Shown: one piece after another, positions 10,201-17,653 of the stretch | How positions within the stretch are numbered: the first letter of the stretch is position 1 | How the letters are laid out: every line of letters begins with the position of its first letter | Source of the DNA: Lachnospiraceae bacterium | Lineage (GTDB): Bacteria; Bacillota; Clostridia; Lachnospirales; Lachnospiraceae | Direction of reading: 5' to 3' | NCBI GenBank assembly: GCA_024682075.1 | Contig: JAIKZQ010000013.1 | Span: 30,459 to 94,458 of the forward strand | DNA: 64,000 bases | Made by a program: the position numbers and the translations under genes | The notes under the pieces: model-generated | The model's input: only the letters and a program-made list of their open reading frames with translations | Told to the model about the DNA's origin: nothing | Database searches by the model: none

Positions 10201-12871
10201 TCTCGGAAGATATGATGAAGCATTTTCATTCATACAGAAGATTTCTTCCGGCAATCAGGGAATAGACAGCGAATTGCAGAACGTGCTGAAGGACATTGAC
10301 GAGCAGATCGGAAAGATCCGTGAAAGCGGTTCTGTGGCTGAAGAGGATGATGTTCAGAACAATGCGGATTTTGAGAGCATAGGATCCGATCTTCTTCTGG
10401 GATATGCCGGAAGATTTGAAGCATTCTTCGTTGAGCGCTATGCCAAGAAACCTGTCGGTATCCCGCTTGAGAAGATTGAGCAGAATCTTTACAGAGATTA
10501 TGATGTAAGCAGACTGGATCGTGAGGCATGGGAGCATAAGCTTCGTGAAAGAACCGGATTCTTCGGAACGGCCGCTTATCTTGAAAATCAGATCAACGGA
10601 AACAGTACCAGGTACTACGAACTGCTGAGAAACAGTGCCAGCAGCTGGGGACTCGAACTTCAGAAAAACGGCAGCTTTAATTGCGCATGTGCCTGTTTTG
10701 AATTTTCCATGGAAAACGATGTTCACATGGGAAGAGTAGGAAGACAGGATGTAGTAAACTACCTTTCATGTGTTGCCAGGATACCTATATATAATATGCC
10801 CGACAATGAAGAGGGCATAAAGAATGCAATCATCGCCCTCATGTCACAGGCAATGGACGGAAATGATGTATACGGCGACAGCTACATGAAGGAGATAATC
10901 CTCCTGATAAGCAAGAGCAAATATCTTCGCGATGTGCTCGCATCATCCGATAATGACAAGTCGGATATATGGATATCACAGCTTGCCAATTTCATCTCAG
11001 CTTCGGGAATCATAAAGACATATGACGGATTGTTTGAGGCTATATCAAGAAGAAGCTTCCAGGACGAAAATGATCTTCTTGATCTCATCAGCAAGGTCAA
11101 GACTGTTAAGGCATTCAACGATGATCAGCTGAATGAACTCAGAGCGTTCAAGGGAAATATCCTTGCATTTGATGCCGATATCAAGTATCTCGACTCACTT
11201 GTGAATGCTTATGAAAAGGGCATTGAGATCTATGATTACGATGACTATGATAACAGGATGGCAACGATAGGAAATGTCCATAATCAGCTGGAACAGCTCC
11301 TGAGCACGATCGATGCATATCCTACATATTTCGGAATAAGATTCCTTTCGGAGATCGCAGAGGACCTTCTGGATATTCTCGATGAACTCTCCAGAAGAAC
11401 AAGGGATGAACTCAGACCGGATCTCACGGTTCAGATCCCTATCACGGATGTGCCGATAGTAGATGAGATACAGGGTATATCCGTCACTGTGATCAACAAG
11501 GAAAACACCGCAAGTGCAAGGGATGTAAGACTGAAGGTCGAGGACATTGACGGAAATGAACTGGTCGAGGAAATGCCGATCGCACAGTATCTTAAAGGCG
11601 GCCGCAGTGCATCCAAGGAACTGGAGATTCCCAGTCAGGGTGAGACTTATACCGTTAAACTGATCACCACATACATCGATCATGAGGATGTTAGGAAGAC
11701 CGAGGAGTCTCTCTTTGCGATATCTTCTGCAAAAGATGTGTTCGAGCCTATCCAGAGCCCGTATTTTACCGGTGATTCCATAGATGTGACCCAGGCCGGG
11801 ATATTCGTCGGACGTGACGTGCTCCTGGATACACTTGAAAACGCCCTCGTTAACAACGTGAGCGGATGCGAGATCATATACGGACAGAAGAGATGCGGGA
11901 AGAGCTCCATTGCCAACTTCCTTGAAGACAGACTCAAGGACAGGTTCATGATCATCAAGTTCTCCATAGGTGCAGCCAAATCGGCAACAGGTGTCTATAA
12001 CAACATCAGGGATCTCATAGTTGATTATGCGGAGAATCTTCTGGAGGATTCGAAAGCAGAAGGTCTGATATCCGAGGAATTCCTTGATGAACTTTCGGAC
12101 AGGAAGTTTACCGATGATGAGGAATTTGTTTCATTCATGAGACTGGTTCATCGCAAGATATGCAAGCCGCTTGGCAAAGAAATCCTGATCATGATCGATG
12201 AGTTCACTCATCTGTACAGATATATCAGGGATGAAAGGCCGATGATAACGGCATTCATGGATACATGGAAAAAACTCCTGGAGGCAGATCTGTTCAAAGC
12301 CGTTCTGATCGGTCAGGATACAATGCCGAACTTTATCAAGGAATTCAGGAACCAGTTCCAGGTGACACAGCCCATCAGGGTTGACAGGCTTGATGATGAA
12401 AGCGTCAGACAGCTGATAGAAGAGCCTTTGAGACTTCCGGGCGGAGAGACCAGATTCATGGAAAACAGCGTGGATCTGATCGCAAGCTGGTTCTATGGTC
12501 AGCCGTATTACATCCAGCTCTATTGTGACAGGCTCGTCAAGCAGATGAACATCGACAAGAGAGTCAGAGTCACCAACGCTCTTGCAGAGAAGGTCAAAGC
12601 TCTGATGCTTGAAGAAGCAGACGTGGATCTTTTTGATAATCTCTTAAGCCCCGGTGACGAATCGGGAGTCGAGGACGAGTGCTATGACATTCTCAAGAGG
12701 ATCGCTGCGCTTACCAGAAACAGTGAGTGGGCTGATATTGACGAGATCGATATTGAAAATAAGGACGTCCTTATTCAGGACCTGATCGACAGAGCTGTCA
12801 TCAAGAAGAAGGAAAACACCAAGGTGAAGATCCTCATATCGTTTTTCAGAGAATGGATGAACATGAACTAA
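7268..12871 (+). CDS. Giant TPR-repeat protein with C-terminal ORC/STAND-like P-loop ATPase
   Basis: An 1867-residue cytoplasmic protein of unknown role. ATG 7268 follows a GAGGG site. Order: two tandem small beta-barrel (SH3/Sm-like) repeats at about 8-60 and 65-115; a Pro/Glu linker (about 118-190); a very long run of TPR-like helices (about 210-1300); a beta-sandwich, Ig-like segment (about 1385-1490); then a P-loop ATPase with an FVGRD box (1513-1517), Walker A GQKRCGKS (1539-1546), Walker B IMIDEF (D1644, E1645), and a helical/winged-helix-like tail ending in EWMNMN. The GxxRxGKS/FVGRD combination is typical of ORC/Cdc6-related and STAND ATPases, which are common in signalling and phage-conflict proteins. 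The next ATPase gene starts within 12 bases, so both are likely made together. No nuclease or protease motif is visible, so an effector would have to be a partner. Confidence 0.85.
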   Translation: MNINVELISGIMKYLKNKDQVVVTTGAESKTGVIDYFDGNTIKLDTGDIIECEDITDIHKKPVINASDYIGKRVILTLADGSAKDGVVCGGDEESVSFITENGMESVNAYEISEIREFEDISAPAGEEVPEETKAPEVPEIPETPEAPEASVVPDLADAASENETEELFATAEPGTENETGSVQEMEFKSVLVEGSYYLFDEELSGITALSDDEKKACLDHFNEQEYDAAGNILAQKKDEDKRIQGLLDYLAGTKDRYEAEKNSLIRDGSAFFRGIVASKVELNPDKGYRYFIRSIEETPEKAKNAIYRIVVLYLSTENYDRCLEIMDYLLSLLKKVTPEYGQVTSLKMMLLVYQNAGDWSGFLDLLGYTISVSESHPVACINNVLKCTRAAEEHVRDDRIIEYYKKAILLGNNRYESVLRLANYILGQGGDATDTGKVEEALSGLKVDEIWSDIKARYLNGMLGSEDRYAYIEKVAGQNPDLDESLTPQPETLKITRIQKSEDALPESAPESGEGDRAKLENDFLRYLKANDAFGAKSRFSALLKKHDSDPLYIEMNLRAELFAAQLSSFNKGKKTFPERYGKAMSKWLADHEPLEAERLFMDDIMADTSSKGMSILSCLDMMVVEFGLKEALNTLLDLQQEIKLCDRNEKVAFYEKKYTFASIIDDFPNALGALETLRTIYYNKMKLGNCWYRSGECYRRQSKWKQARNCFEKSMEYGYMENICRHQINLCMRNLGENVEGDAPASAQSVTSVNLDDINARLDAYYNALRYKEAYSYINELSEMFPDNSELARLADNANVILQRYVDYGTSMPKGTDNHAIALRAWHIEENVQKAKKYYESEITGKGEKYVSCIMDLSELLLHSDGLDAAIGNMEKYEGEFEKLPITKQTGYYEKLNLMYVKAKDTDNIIRVQDKLIELYGKTNKKDKVTFCYFRSAIACYQDKRYEQTVDRMQRALQGGYKSNVCYQCVALSYAYLGRYDEAFSFIQKISSGNQGIDSELQNVLKDIDEQIGKIRESGSVAEEDDVQNNADFESIGSDLLLGYAGRFEAFFVERYAKKPVGIPLEKIEQNLYRDYDVSRLDREAWEHKLRERTGFFGTAAYLENQINGNSTRYYELLRNSASSWGLELQKNGSFNCACACFEFSMENDVHMGRVGRQDVVNYLSCVARIPIYNMPDNEEGIKNAIIALMSQAMDGNDVYGDSYMKEIILLISKSKYLRDVLASSDNDKSDIWISQLANFISASGIIKTYDGLFEAISRRSFQDENDLLDLISKVKTVKAFNDDQLNELRAFKGNILAFDADIKYLDSLVNAYEKGIEIYDYDDYDNRMATIGNVHNQLEQLLSTIDAYPTYFGIRFLSEIAEDLLDILDELSRRTRDELRPDLTVQIPITDVPIVDEIQGISVTVINKENTASARDVRLKVEDIDGNELVEEMPIAQYLKGGRSASKELEIPSQGETYTVKLITTYIDHEDVRKTEESLFAISSAKDVFEPIQSPYFTGDSIDVTQAGIFVGRDVLLDTLENALVNNVSGCEIIYGQKRCGKSSIANFLEDRLKDRFMIIKFSIGAAKSATGVYNNIRDLIVDYAENLLEDSKAEGLISEEFLDELSDRKFTDDEEFVSFMRLVHRKICKPLGKEILIMIDEFTHLYRYIRDERPMITAFMDTWKKLLEADLFKAVLIGQDTMPNFIKEFRNQFQVTQPIRVDRLDDESVRQLIEEPLRLPGGETRFMENSVDLIASWFYGQPYYIQLYCDRLVKQMNIDKRVRVTNALAEKVKALMLEEADVDLFDNLLSPGDESGVEDECYDILKRIAALTRNSEWADIDEIDIENKDVLIQDLIDRAVIKKKENTKVKILISFFREWMNMN

Positions 12872-12882
12872 GGGGGATGACA

Positions 12883-14436
12883 ATGGAAAACATATATGCC
12901 GATTACGGAAATATCATTAATACATCCAGGTACATAAACCGTGAAGAGGCTGAAGCTCAGGTAAGAGCCAGACTTCTGGATAATGATGCTTTCGGATCGA
13001 TGGGCCTGGTCGGGACGCAGAGAATAGGCAAATCCTCACTGGCGGAAAACGTCTTCAAGAAGAACAGAAAAGAACTCCTGAAAGATAAGGTCATGGTCCT
13101 TGACCTCGTGATGTATAACTACAATACGCCGGACTCGTTTTTCAGGGCGATCGCCGATCAGGCGTTTGAGATCCTGGAGGATCTTGATGAGGTGACATCC
13201 AAGTTAGAGCGCAGATATAACAGGATTGCCGATTCATCCGTCGAGGAAACGGGCGGTGAGCGCATCAGGAGTTTTTTCAAGCAGGTTGTTTCCGAAATGG
13301 GATACAGAGTCATCTGCATAATCGATGAATTCGATTATTCGAAGAAACTTTTCAAAGACTACCCGGAAGGATTCTTTGTGCTCAGGGAACTTGCGTATCA
13401 GCCTGAAAATAAGATCGGTTTCCTTTTCCTATCGAGACACCTGATGGCGGAACTTGAAGCGGGAGTAGGTTTCGATGTCTCCAATTTCAGCAACATCCTG
13501 CTCAATGCATATCTGTCGGAATACACTGACGGAGAACTTGATAAATACTTTGCGAATCTCGCTTCGGCAGGCGTGGAAGTCACGGATGAGATCAGGAATC
13601 AGTATCTCGACATAACCGGACGCATTCCTTTCTGGATGGACATTCTGTCCTTCCACTATATCAATTCTCTCGAAAACGGAGATGATGAATCCCTTTATGA
13701 AATATTCGAGGATCATCAGGAAGTATTCTATGGGGAATTCCAGAAGTTCTTCGCCCTGCTTGAAGATCAGGATCTTCTGAAGGCCCTGTATCAGGTTGTG
13801 CTCGGCCCCATGGGTGATGACGCGACTCCAAGACAGATAACAAGGCTTAAGAATTACGGTCTCATTGATGGTGACGAGGAGACGGGATTCAGGACTATCT
13901 CCAAGTACTTCCGCCGCTTCATGGTGATGAAGGAACAGACCGTTGATTTCTATCCGCTCTGGAACCGTACAGAGAAACTGTTGAGGATGACCGGTGCAGC
14001 AGGCCTTAAGAAGAAATACGGAGATGACTGGGAGGCGGATCTTGAGAATGTCCATGTGAAACCCGATGACTCTGCTAACGGACATGGCAACTATAAAACC
14101 ATAGGAGATCATATCCTCGGTGCCAAGAGGCAGATAGATGACATGAAGAGGAAAACCGCGGTATATGAGATCGACGCTTCGGAGATCAATCTTTTGAACG
14201 GCACCACCACGGGAGGACTTGCATCGATACTCAAGGCTGAATACAATGATTGCTTCCGGGATGTGTTCAGGATGCCGCTCGGGGAATTTTCCCCTCTTAT
14301 TGATAAACTGACAGCGGCAAGAAACCCTTATGATCACAATAATGATAATCTTATCCGGGACGATGTGAAGCAGGAGACCAACGAAAACTGTTCCAAGCTT
14401 GTAAAGCTCATGGAAGCATATCTTGATCTGAGCTGA
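12883..14436 (+). CDS. P-loop (STAND/ORC-like) ATPase with C-terminal HEPN-like domain
   Basis: A 517-residue protein from ATG 12883, chosen for the AGGGGG site at 12871-12876; the frame is open further upstream but those starts overlap the previous gene. The N-terminal ATPase has Walker A GTQRIGKSS (44-52) and Walker B CIIDEFD (D148, E149), then helical and winged-helix-like segments to about 350. The last ~120 residues are helical and contain RNPYDH (R480-H485), which fits the R-x4-6-H motif of HEPN ribonuclease/adaptor domains; the surroundings resemble the Swt1-type HEPN family. HEPN domains in ATPase fusions often act as RNA-cleaving effectors in anti-phage or toxin systems. Here that activity is inferred from the motif alone. 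It is probably the effector partner of the 1867-aa ATPase upstream. Confidence 0.85.
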   Translation: MENIYADYGNIINTSRYINREEAEAQVRARLLDNDAFGSMGLVGTQRIGKSSLAENVFKKNRKELLKDKVMVLDLVMYNYNTPDSFFRAIADQAFEILEDLDEVTSKLERRYNRIADSSVEETGGERIRSFFKQVVSEMGYRVICIIDEFDYSKKLFKDYPEGFFVLRELAYQPENKIGFLFLSRHLMAELEAGVGFDVSNFSNILLNAYLSEYTDGELDKYFANLASAGVEVTDEIRNQYLDITGRIPFWMDILSFHYINSLENGDDESLYEIFEDHQEVFYGEFQKFFALLEDQDLLKALYQVVLGPMGDDATPRQITRLKNYGLIDGDEETGFRTISKYFRRFMVMKEQTVDFYPLWNRTEKLLRMTGAAGLKKKYGDDWEADLENVHVKPDDSANGHGNYKTIGDHILGAKRQIDDMKRKTAVYEIDASEINLLNGTTTGGLASILKAEYNDCFRDVFRMPLGEFSPLIDKLTAARNPYDHNNDNLIRDDVKQETNENCSKLVKLMEAYLDLS

Positions 14437-14509
14437 AGTATGCGGTGAGTTGTTATCTGCTTTGATAATGCTGTATTTCATAATCACGAACTGAAGATGG
14501 AGGTGTTAA

Positions 14510-15211
14510 ATGAAAGACTTTGATAAGATATATGATCTTTTTGATGAAGCCTGCGAAGAAGCTGATGAAGGAGTGTGCAGCGAAAGCGGACTTCAGAAGT
14601 TCCGTGACGTTCTTGAAGCACTCGGCGAGCCGAAAAACTCAAAGGCTGACAAGGAATCGATCCTGTATGCATATGCACTTTCTCACCTTGCTTATGCAAC
14701 ACTCAGTCTTGCGGTGTTTGAGTATGACAGCGATGTCATAAGCGAGAAAAAAGCACTTGACCATTACGCCGAAGCACTTGAAGGCTTCAGAAAGTCCATG
14801 AATGCTTTTGAATCAATGGAGCAGACCGACGACAGGGATTATCTGTATGCCGACAGCTGCCAGATGTTTGCGGAATTCATCAGGATCATATGCTGTGACA
14901 GTGAAAAAAGAGGTCTTAAGGATCTGAATGAAGAGGATATAGAGAACCTATATAAAAAGAGCATCGATCTGTATGAAAACCTTCTGAGCGGTGAGGCATA
15001 CGACACACGTGAAGAACTTGTGGATGTATGCTATAACGCTGCGGGATATTATTATGACAAGGACAGATATGACAAGTCCCATCCTTTGTTCGAAAGGTCC
15101 AAGGCAATAGCTGAGGAACTTGAGGCGGAGGAACCCGGTGCATATGAGGAGTTCCTTGGAAGCATCGACGATTATCTTGAAGATGGGAAGAACGGCAAGC
15201 TGTTTGTATGA
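14510..15211 (+). CDS. TPR-like acidic protein, 233 aa
   Basis: A soluble, strongly acidic alpha-helical protein; ATG 14510 follows a GGAGGTG site. Helix pairs with TPR spacing are visible, for example ALDHYAEALEGFRKSM, then LYKKSIDLYENLL, and a C-terminal repeat with YDKSHPLFERSKAIAEEL. There is no catalytic motif, signal peptide or membrane helix. Its place 70 bases after the HEPN ATPase and 19 bases before a small membrane protein suggests an adaptor of the same accessory cluster. TPR assignment is by pattern only. Confidence 0.75.
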   Translation: MKDFDKIYDLFDEACEEADEGVCSESGLQKFRDVLEALGEPKNSKADKESILYAYALSHLAYATLSLAVFEYDSDVISEKKALDHYAEALEGFRKSMNAFESMEQTDDRDYLYADSCQMFAEFIRIICCDSEKRGLKDLNEEDIENLYKKSIDLYENLLSGEAYDTREELVDVCYNAAGYYYDKDRYDKSHPLFERSKAIAEELEAEEPGAYEEFLGSIDDYLEDGKNGKLFV

Positions 15212-15230
15212 TACATGAGGGAGAAGGTAT

Positions 15231-15680
15231 ATGTATAATCTGATAATCCTGCTTGCGATACTGGTACCGCTTTTCCTGGGGGCAGCCTTCATTGTTTTAT
15301 CCGTGATGATCACGGTATGGATAGAAACACCGATAATACTGCGCCTGGGTGTTCTGGATAACAGGAAGTACATAAAGGGCGTCAACATGCTCACGAATGT
15401 CATCCATAACATGATCCTTATGACCATTTTCATCGTGACCGGTCTGATCATGAAAGATTCCGATGTGCTTAAGATCGTGGCACTTGCGTGGGTGGTCATT
15501 GCGGAATTTGCCCTGATCCCGATCTCGGAAGCATACGCATATAAGAAATTATCCAAGATGGAGATGGGAAAGATCATCGGGTATTCCTATCTTGCCAATC
15601 TGATATCTTTCGTTGCGGGACTAGCGTTTGATGCGCTGATGACATTGTTGACAATAGGACCTTTAAGTATAGTTTTCTGA
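15231..15680 (+). CDS. Four-helix membrane protein, 149 aa, unknown
   Basis: Unknown small integral membrane protein with about four hydrophobic helices (residues 4-28, 57-75, 82-100, 116-142) and short polar loops. It starts 19 bases after the previous stop behind a GAGGGAGAAGG site. No family recognised. It shares the transcription direction and tight spacing of the block and may supply a membrane component together with the 68-aa protein that follows. Confidence 0.75.
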   Translation: MYNLIILLAILVPLFLGAAFIVLSVMITVWIETPIILRLGVLDNRKYIKGVNMLTNVIHNMILMTIFIVTGLIMKDSDVLKIVALAWVVIAEFALIPISEAYAYKKLSKMEMGKIIGYSYLANLISFVAGLAFDALMTLLTIGPLSIVF

Positions 15681-15713
15681 CCGGCAGGTGTCCGGAGATG
15701 TGAGGTATGGAGT

Positions 15714-15920
15714 ATGAACCAGTTTATATTGATGGATGCCAGCATGGGCCTTGGTGTGGTCTTCATTTTCGGCGGTCTTGCGATAATAATGTTCATGGCT
15801 GCCGGAATCTTCATGCTGGTAAAGAGTATTAAGATAATCCGCAAGGAACTTAGTGAGCAGGCTGCGGTTGTCGAAGATGCAGCGGAATCCTCCGCGCAGG
15901 AAGGTGAAGAAGATGTCTAA
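15714..15920 (+). CDS. Small single-span membrane protein, 68 aa
   Basis: One hydrophobic segment (about 12-37), a basic stretch (KSIKIIRKE), then an acidic C-terminal tail, so it is probably anchored with the tail in the cytoplasm. It is preceded by GAGGTATGGAG. Its stop overlaps the start of the GH43 gene (15913) by 8 bases, so the two are translationally coupled. Function unknown. Confidence 0.65.
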   Translation: MNQFILMDASMGLGVVFIFGGLAIIMFMAAGIFMLVKSIKIIRKELSEQAAVVEDAAESSAQEGEEDV

Positions 15921-17610
15921 AGTATATGTATATACAAGACCGGTAAGTGAAGAGAATTATCCCGCGGGACTTGCACGAAGCGTGCATTTTGCCGCAGGTG
16001 ATGACAAGACCCCGCTTAACAGGAATTACGGGATCCTGTTTGCATCCGGAATCATTACGGAGAAAAATACCATATGCCCGATGGGCGTAAAGGATCCCGG
16101 TATATTCGTGTCGGATGACGGAGACATATGCATCTGTGCCGAGAGGGTTCTTGAAAATGGGGATGCGGATGAGCTTTCTGCGGGAAAGTTTGTCTTGTGG
16201 AAGACGAAAGACCTAATCCGCTTCTCGGATGAAGAGCTTGTGTCTAAAGAAGAACTTCTGAATATGTCCAGGGCATTAAGAAGCGAAAAGGCTTCGAAAG
16301 TATTGCAGAGTGCCTTTGGCGGCACCGGCAGTGTCGGCGATGCGGCAGAGGGACATACGGTCCCGGACTGTACCGAGCTGGAGGACAGGATCGTAAATCC
16401 CGCGATAAAGTACTGGTCACAGGTAAGCTGTATCGGGATCACGCTGCCGACTGACATCACTGTCACTTCAGCGGAAGACATTGATAACGTACAGGCTTTC
16501 ATTTCATATAATGATGATTCGTACAGGGAGAAGAGTGTCTCCTGGGATATAAGTAACGTTTTGTTTGATTCTGACGGTGAATATGAGATTACCGGCCATA
16601 TCTCGCAGCAGAGATTCAGGTTCCCGCTTGCCGAAGGCTACGGAGATCCCGTGATCTTCAAATGGGAAGGCAAATGGTATTACATCTCGACCAATGATAA
16701 TCTGAATGACATCGGCTTTTATGTAAGAGAAGCCGGAGACGTGCAGGGACTGTTTGCCGATGATGTTGAGGCGGTTCCCATTCTTGATTTTGATCCGTCA
16801 AGAAATCTGGAGCAGACATTCTGGGCTCCGGAATTTCATGTCATAGGAGATGACCTGTGGATCCTGTTTGCTGTCAGCGGACACAGCTGGGGACCTCAGT
16901 GCCACATGATGAAATTTAAGAAAGGCGGACGCATAAACGATCCCGGCTCATGGGATGATCCGGTCCGTGTCGTCAGAAAGGACGGAACGCCTCTTGCCGA
17001 AAACGGCATTACTCTGGACATGACATATATCAAGGCAGCAAGCGGATCATATGTCATCTGGTCCTATCGTGAACATATCATGGATCCTCTTGATACCGGA
17101 TCCATGCTTTATATCGCTTCGATAGATGATGCACAGCCCTGGATGCTTACAAGCGATCCCGTGCTTCTGACAAGGCCTCTGCTTGGATGGGAGAATGTGT
17201 CGGGCACGATTAACAATGAGGGACCTTACGGATTCGTGAAGGACGGAAAGGTTTATGTGACATATTCGGGCGGTGCGGCTAACGGATATACTTATGCACT
17301 CGGACTTCTGACTGCGGATGAGGAAGCTGATCTGACGGATCCCTTATCATGGAGTAAGAGCATCACGCCTGTGCTGACTTTCTATTCCGTCGAAGGCGAA
17401 TACGGTCCGGGACATAATTCCTTTTTCACTAACGATGACGGCGAACTCATGATCGCGTATCATGGAGAGACATCCATAACGGAGCATCTGCGTGTAGACG
17501 GTATCAGGCGCGTGCATTTTCGTGATGACGGAAGTCCGTATTTCCAGATGGCCGCATCGGATGATGTCCCCGACATGGACGTAAAGATGAAGATTAAGGT
17601 AAGGATCTGA
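15913..17610 (+). CDS. Glycoside hydrolase family 43 protein (arabinofuranosidase/xylosidase type)
   Basis: A 565-residue enzyme without signal peptide, so cytoplasmic. I chose ATG 15913, which has AAGGTGAAG just upstream, rather than an earlier in-frame codon inside the 68-aa gene. GH43 five-bladed propeller marks: GDPVIFKWEGKWYY with probable catalytic base D245, NNEGPYGF with probable catalytic acid E436, and a late GPGHNSFF motif. About 240 residues precede the canonical domain and contain a second KDPGIF motif (D61), so the N-terminal part is unusually long. The family removes arabinose or xylose side chains from arabinoxylan or arabinan; the exact substrate cannot be read from sequence. 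It fits the GH51/esterase cluster at 20054-25364 in function, although a kinase gene separates them. Confidence 0.85.
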   Translation: MSKVYVYTRPVSEENYPAGLARSVHFAAGDDKTPLNRNYGILFASGIITEKNTICPMGVKDPGIFVSDDGDICICAERVLENGDADELSAGKFVLWKTKDLIRFSDEELVSKEELLNMSRALRSEKASKVLQSAFGGTGSVGDAAEGHTVPDCTELEDRIVNPAIKYWSQVSCIGITLPTDITVTSAEDIDNVQAFISYNDDSYREKSVSWDISNVLFDSDGEYEITGHISQQRFRFPLAEGYGDPVIFKWEGKWYYISTNDNLNDIGFYVREAGDVQGLFADDVEAVPILDFDPSRNLEQTFWAPEFHVIGDDLWILFAVSGHSWGPQCHMMKFKKGGRINDPGSWDDPVRVVRKDGTPLAENGITLDMTYIKAASGSYVIWSYREHIMDPLDTGSMLYIASIDDAQPWMLTSDPVLLTRPLLGWENVSGTINNEGPYGFVKDGKVYVTYSGGAANGYTYALGLLTADEEADLTDPLSWSKSITPVLTFYSVEGEYGPGHNSFFTNDDGELMIAYHGETSITEHLRVDGIRRVHFRDDGSPYFQMAASDDVPDMDVKMKIKVRI

Positions 17611-17653
17611 GAAACAGATAAGAGATAGATTTTTGTACCGGAGACAGTGACCG

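Noticed and set aside
13429..14487. Long open frame (352 codons) on the minus strand
   Set aside because: It lies wholly antisense to the HEPN ATPase, has no ribosome-binding site or recognisable domain, and its composition is that of an inverse frame.
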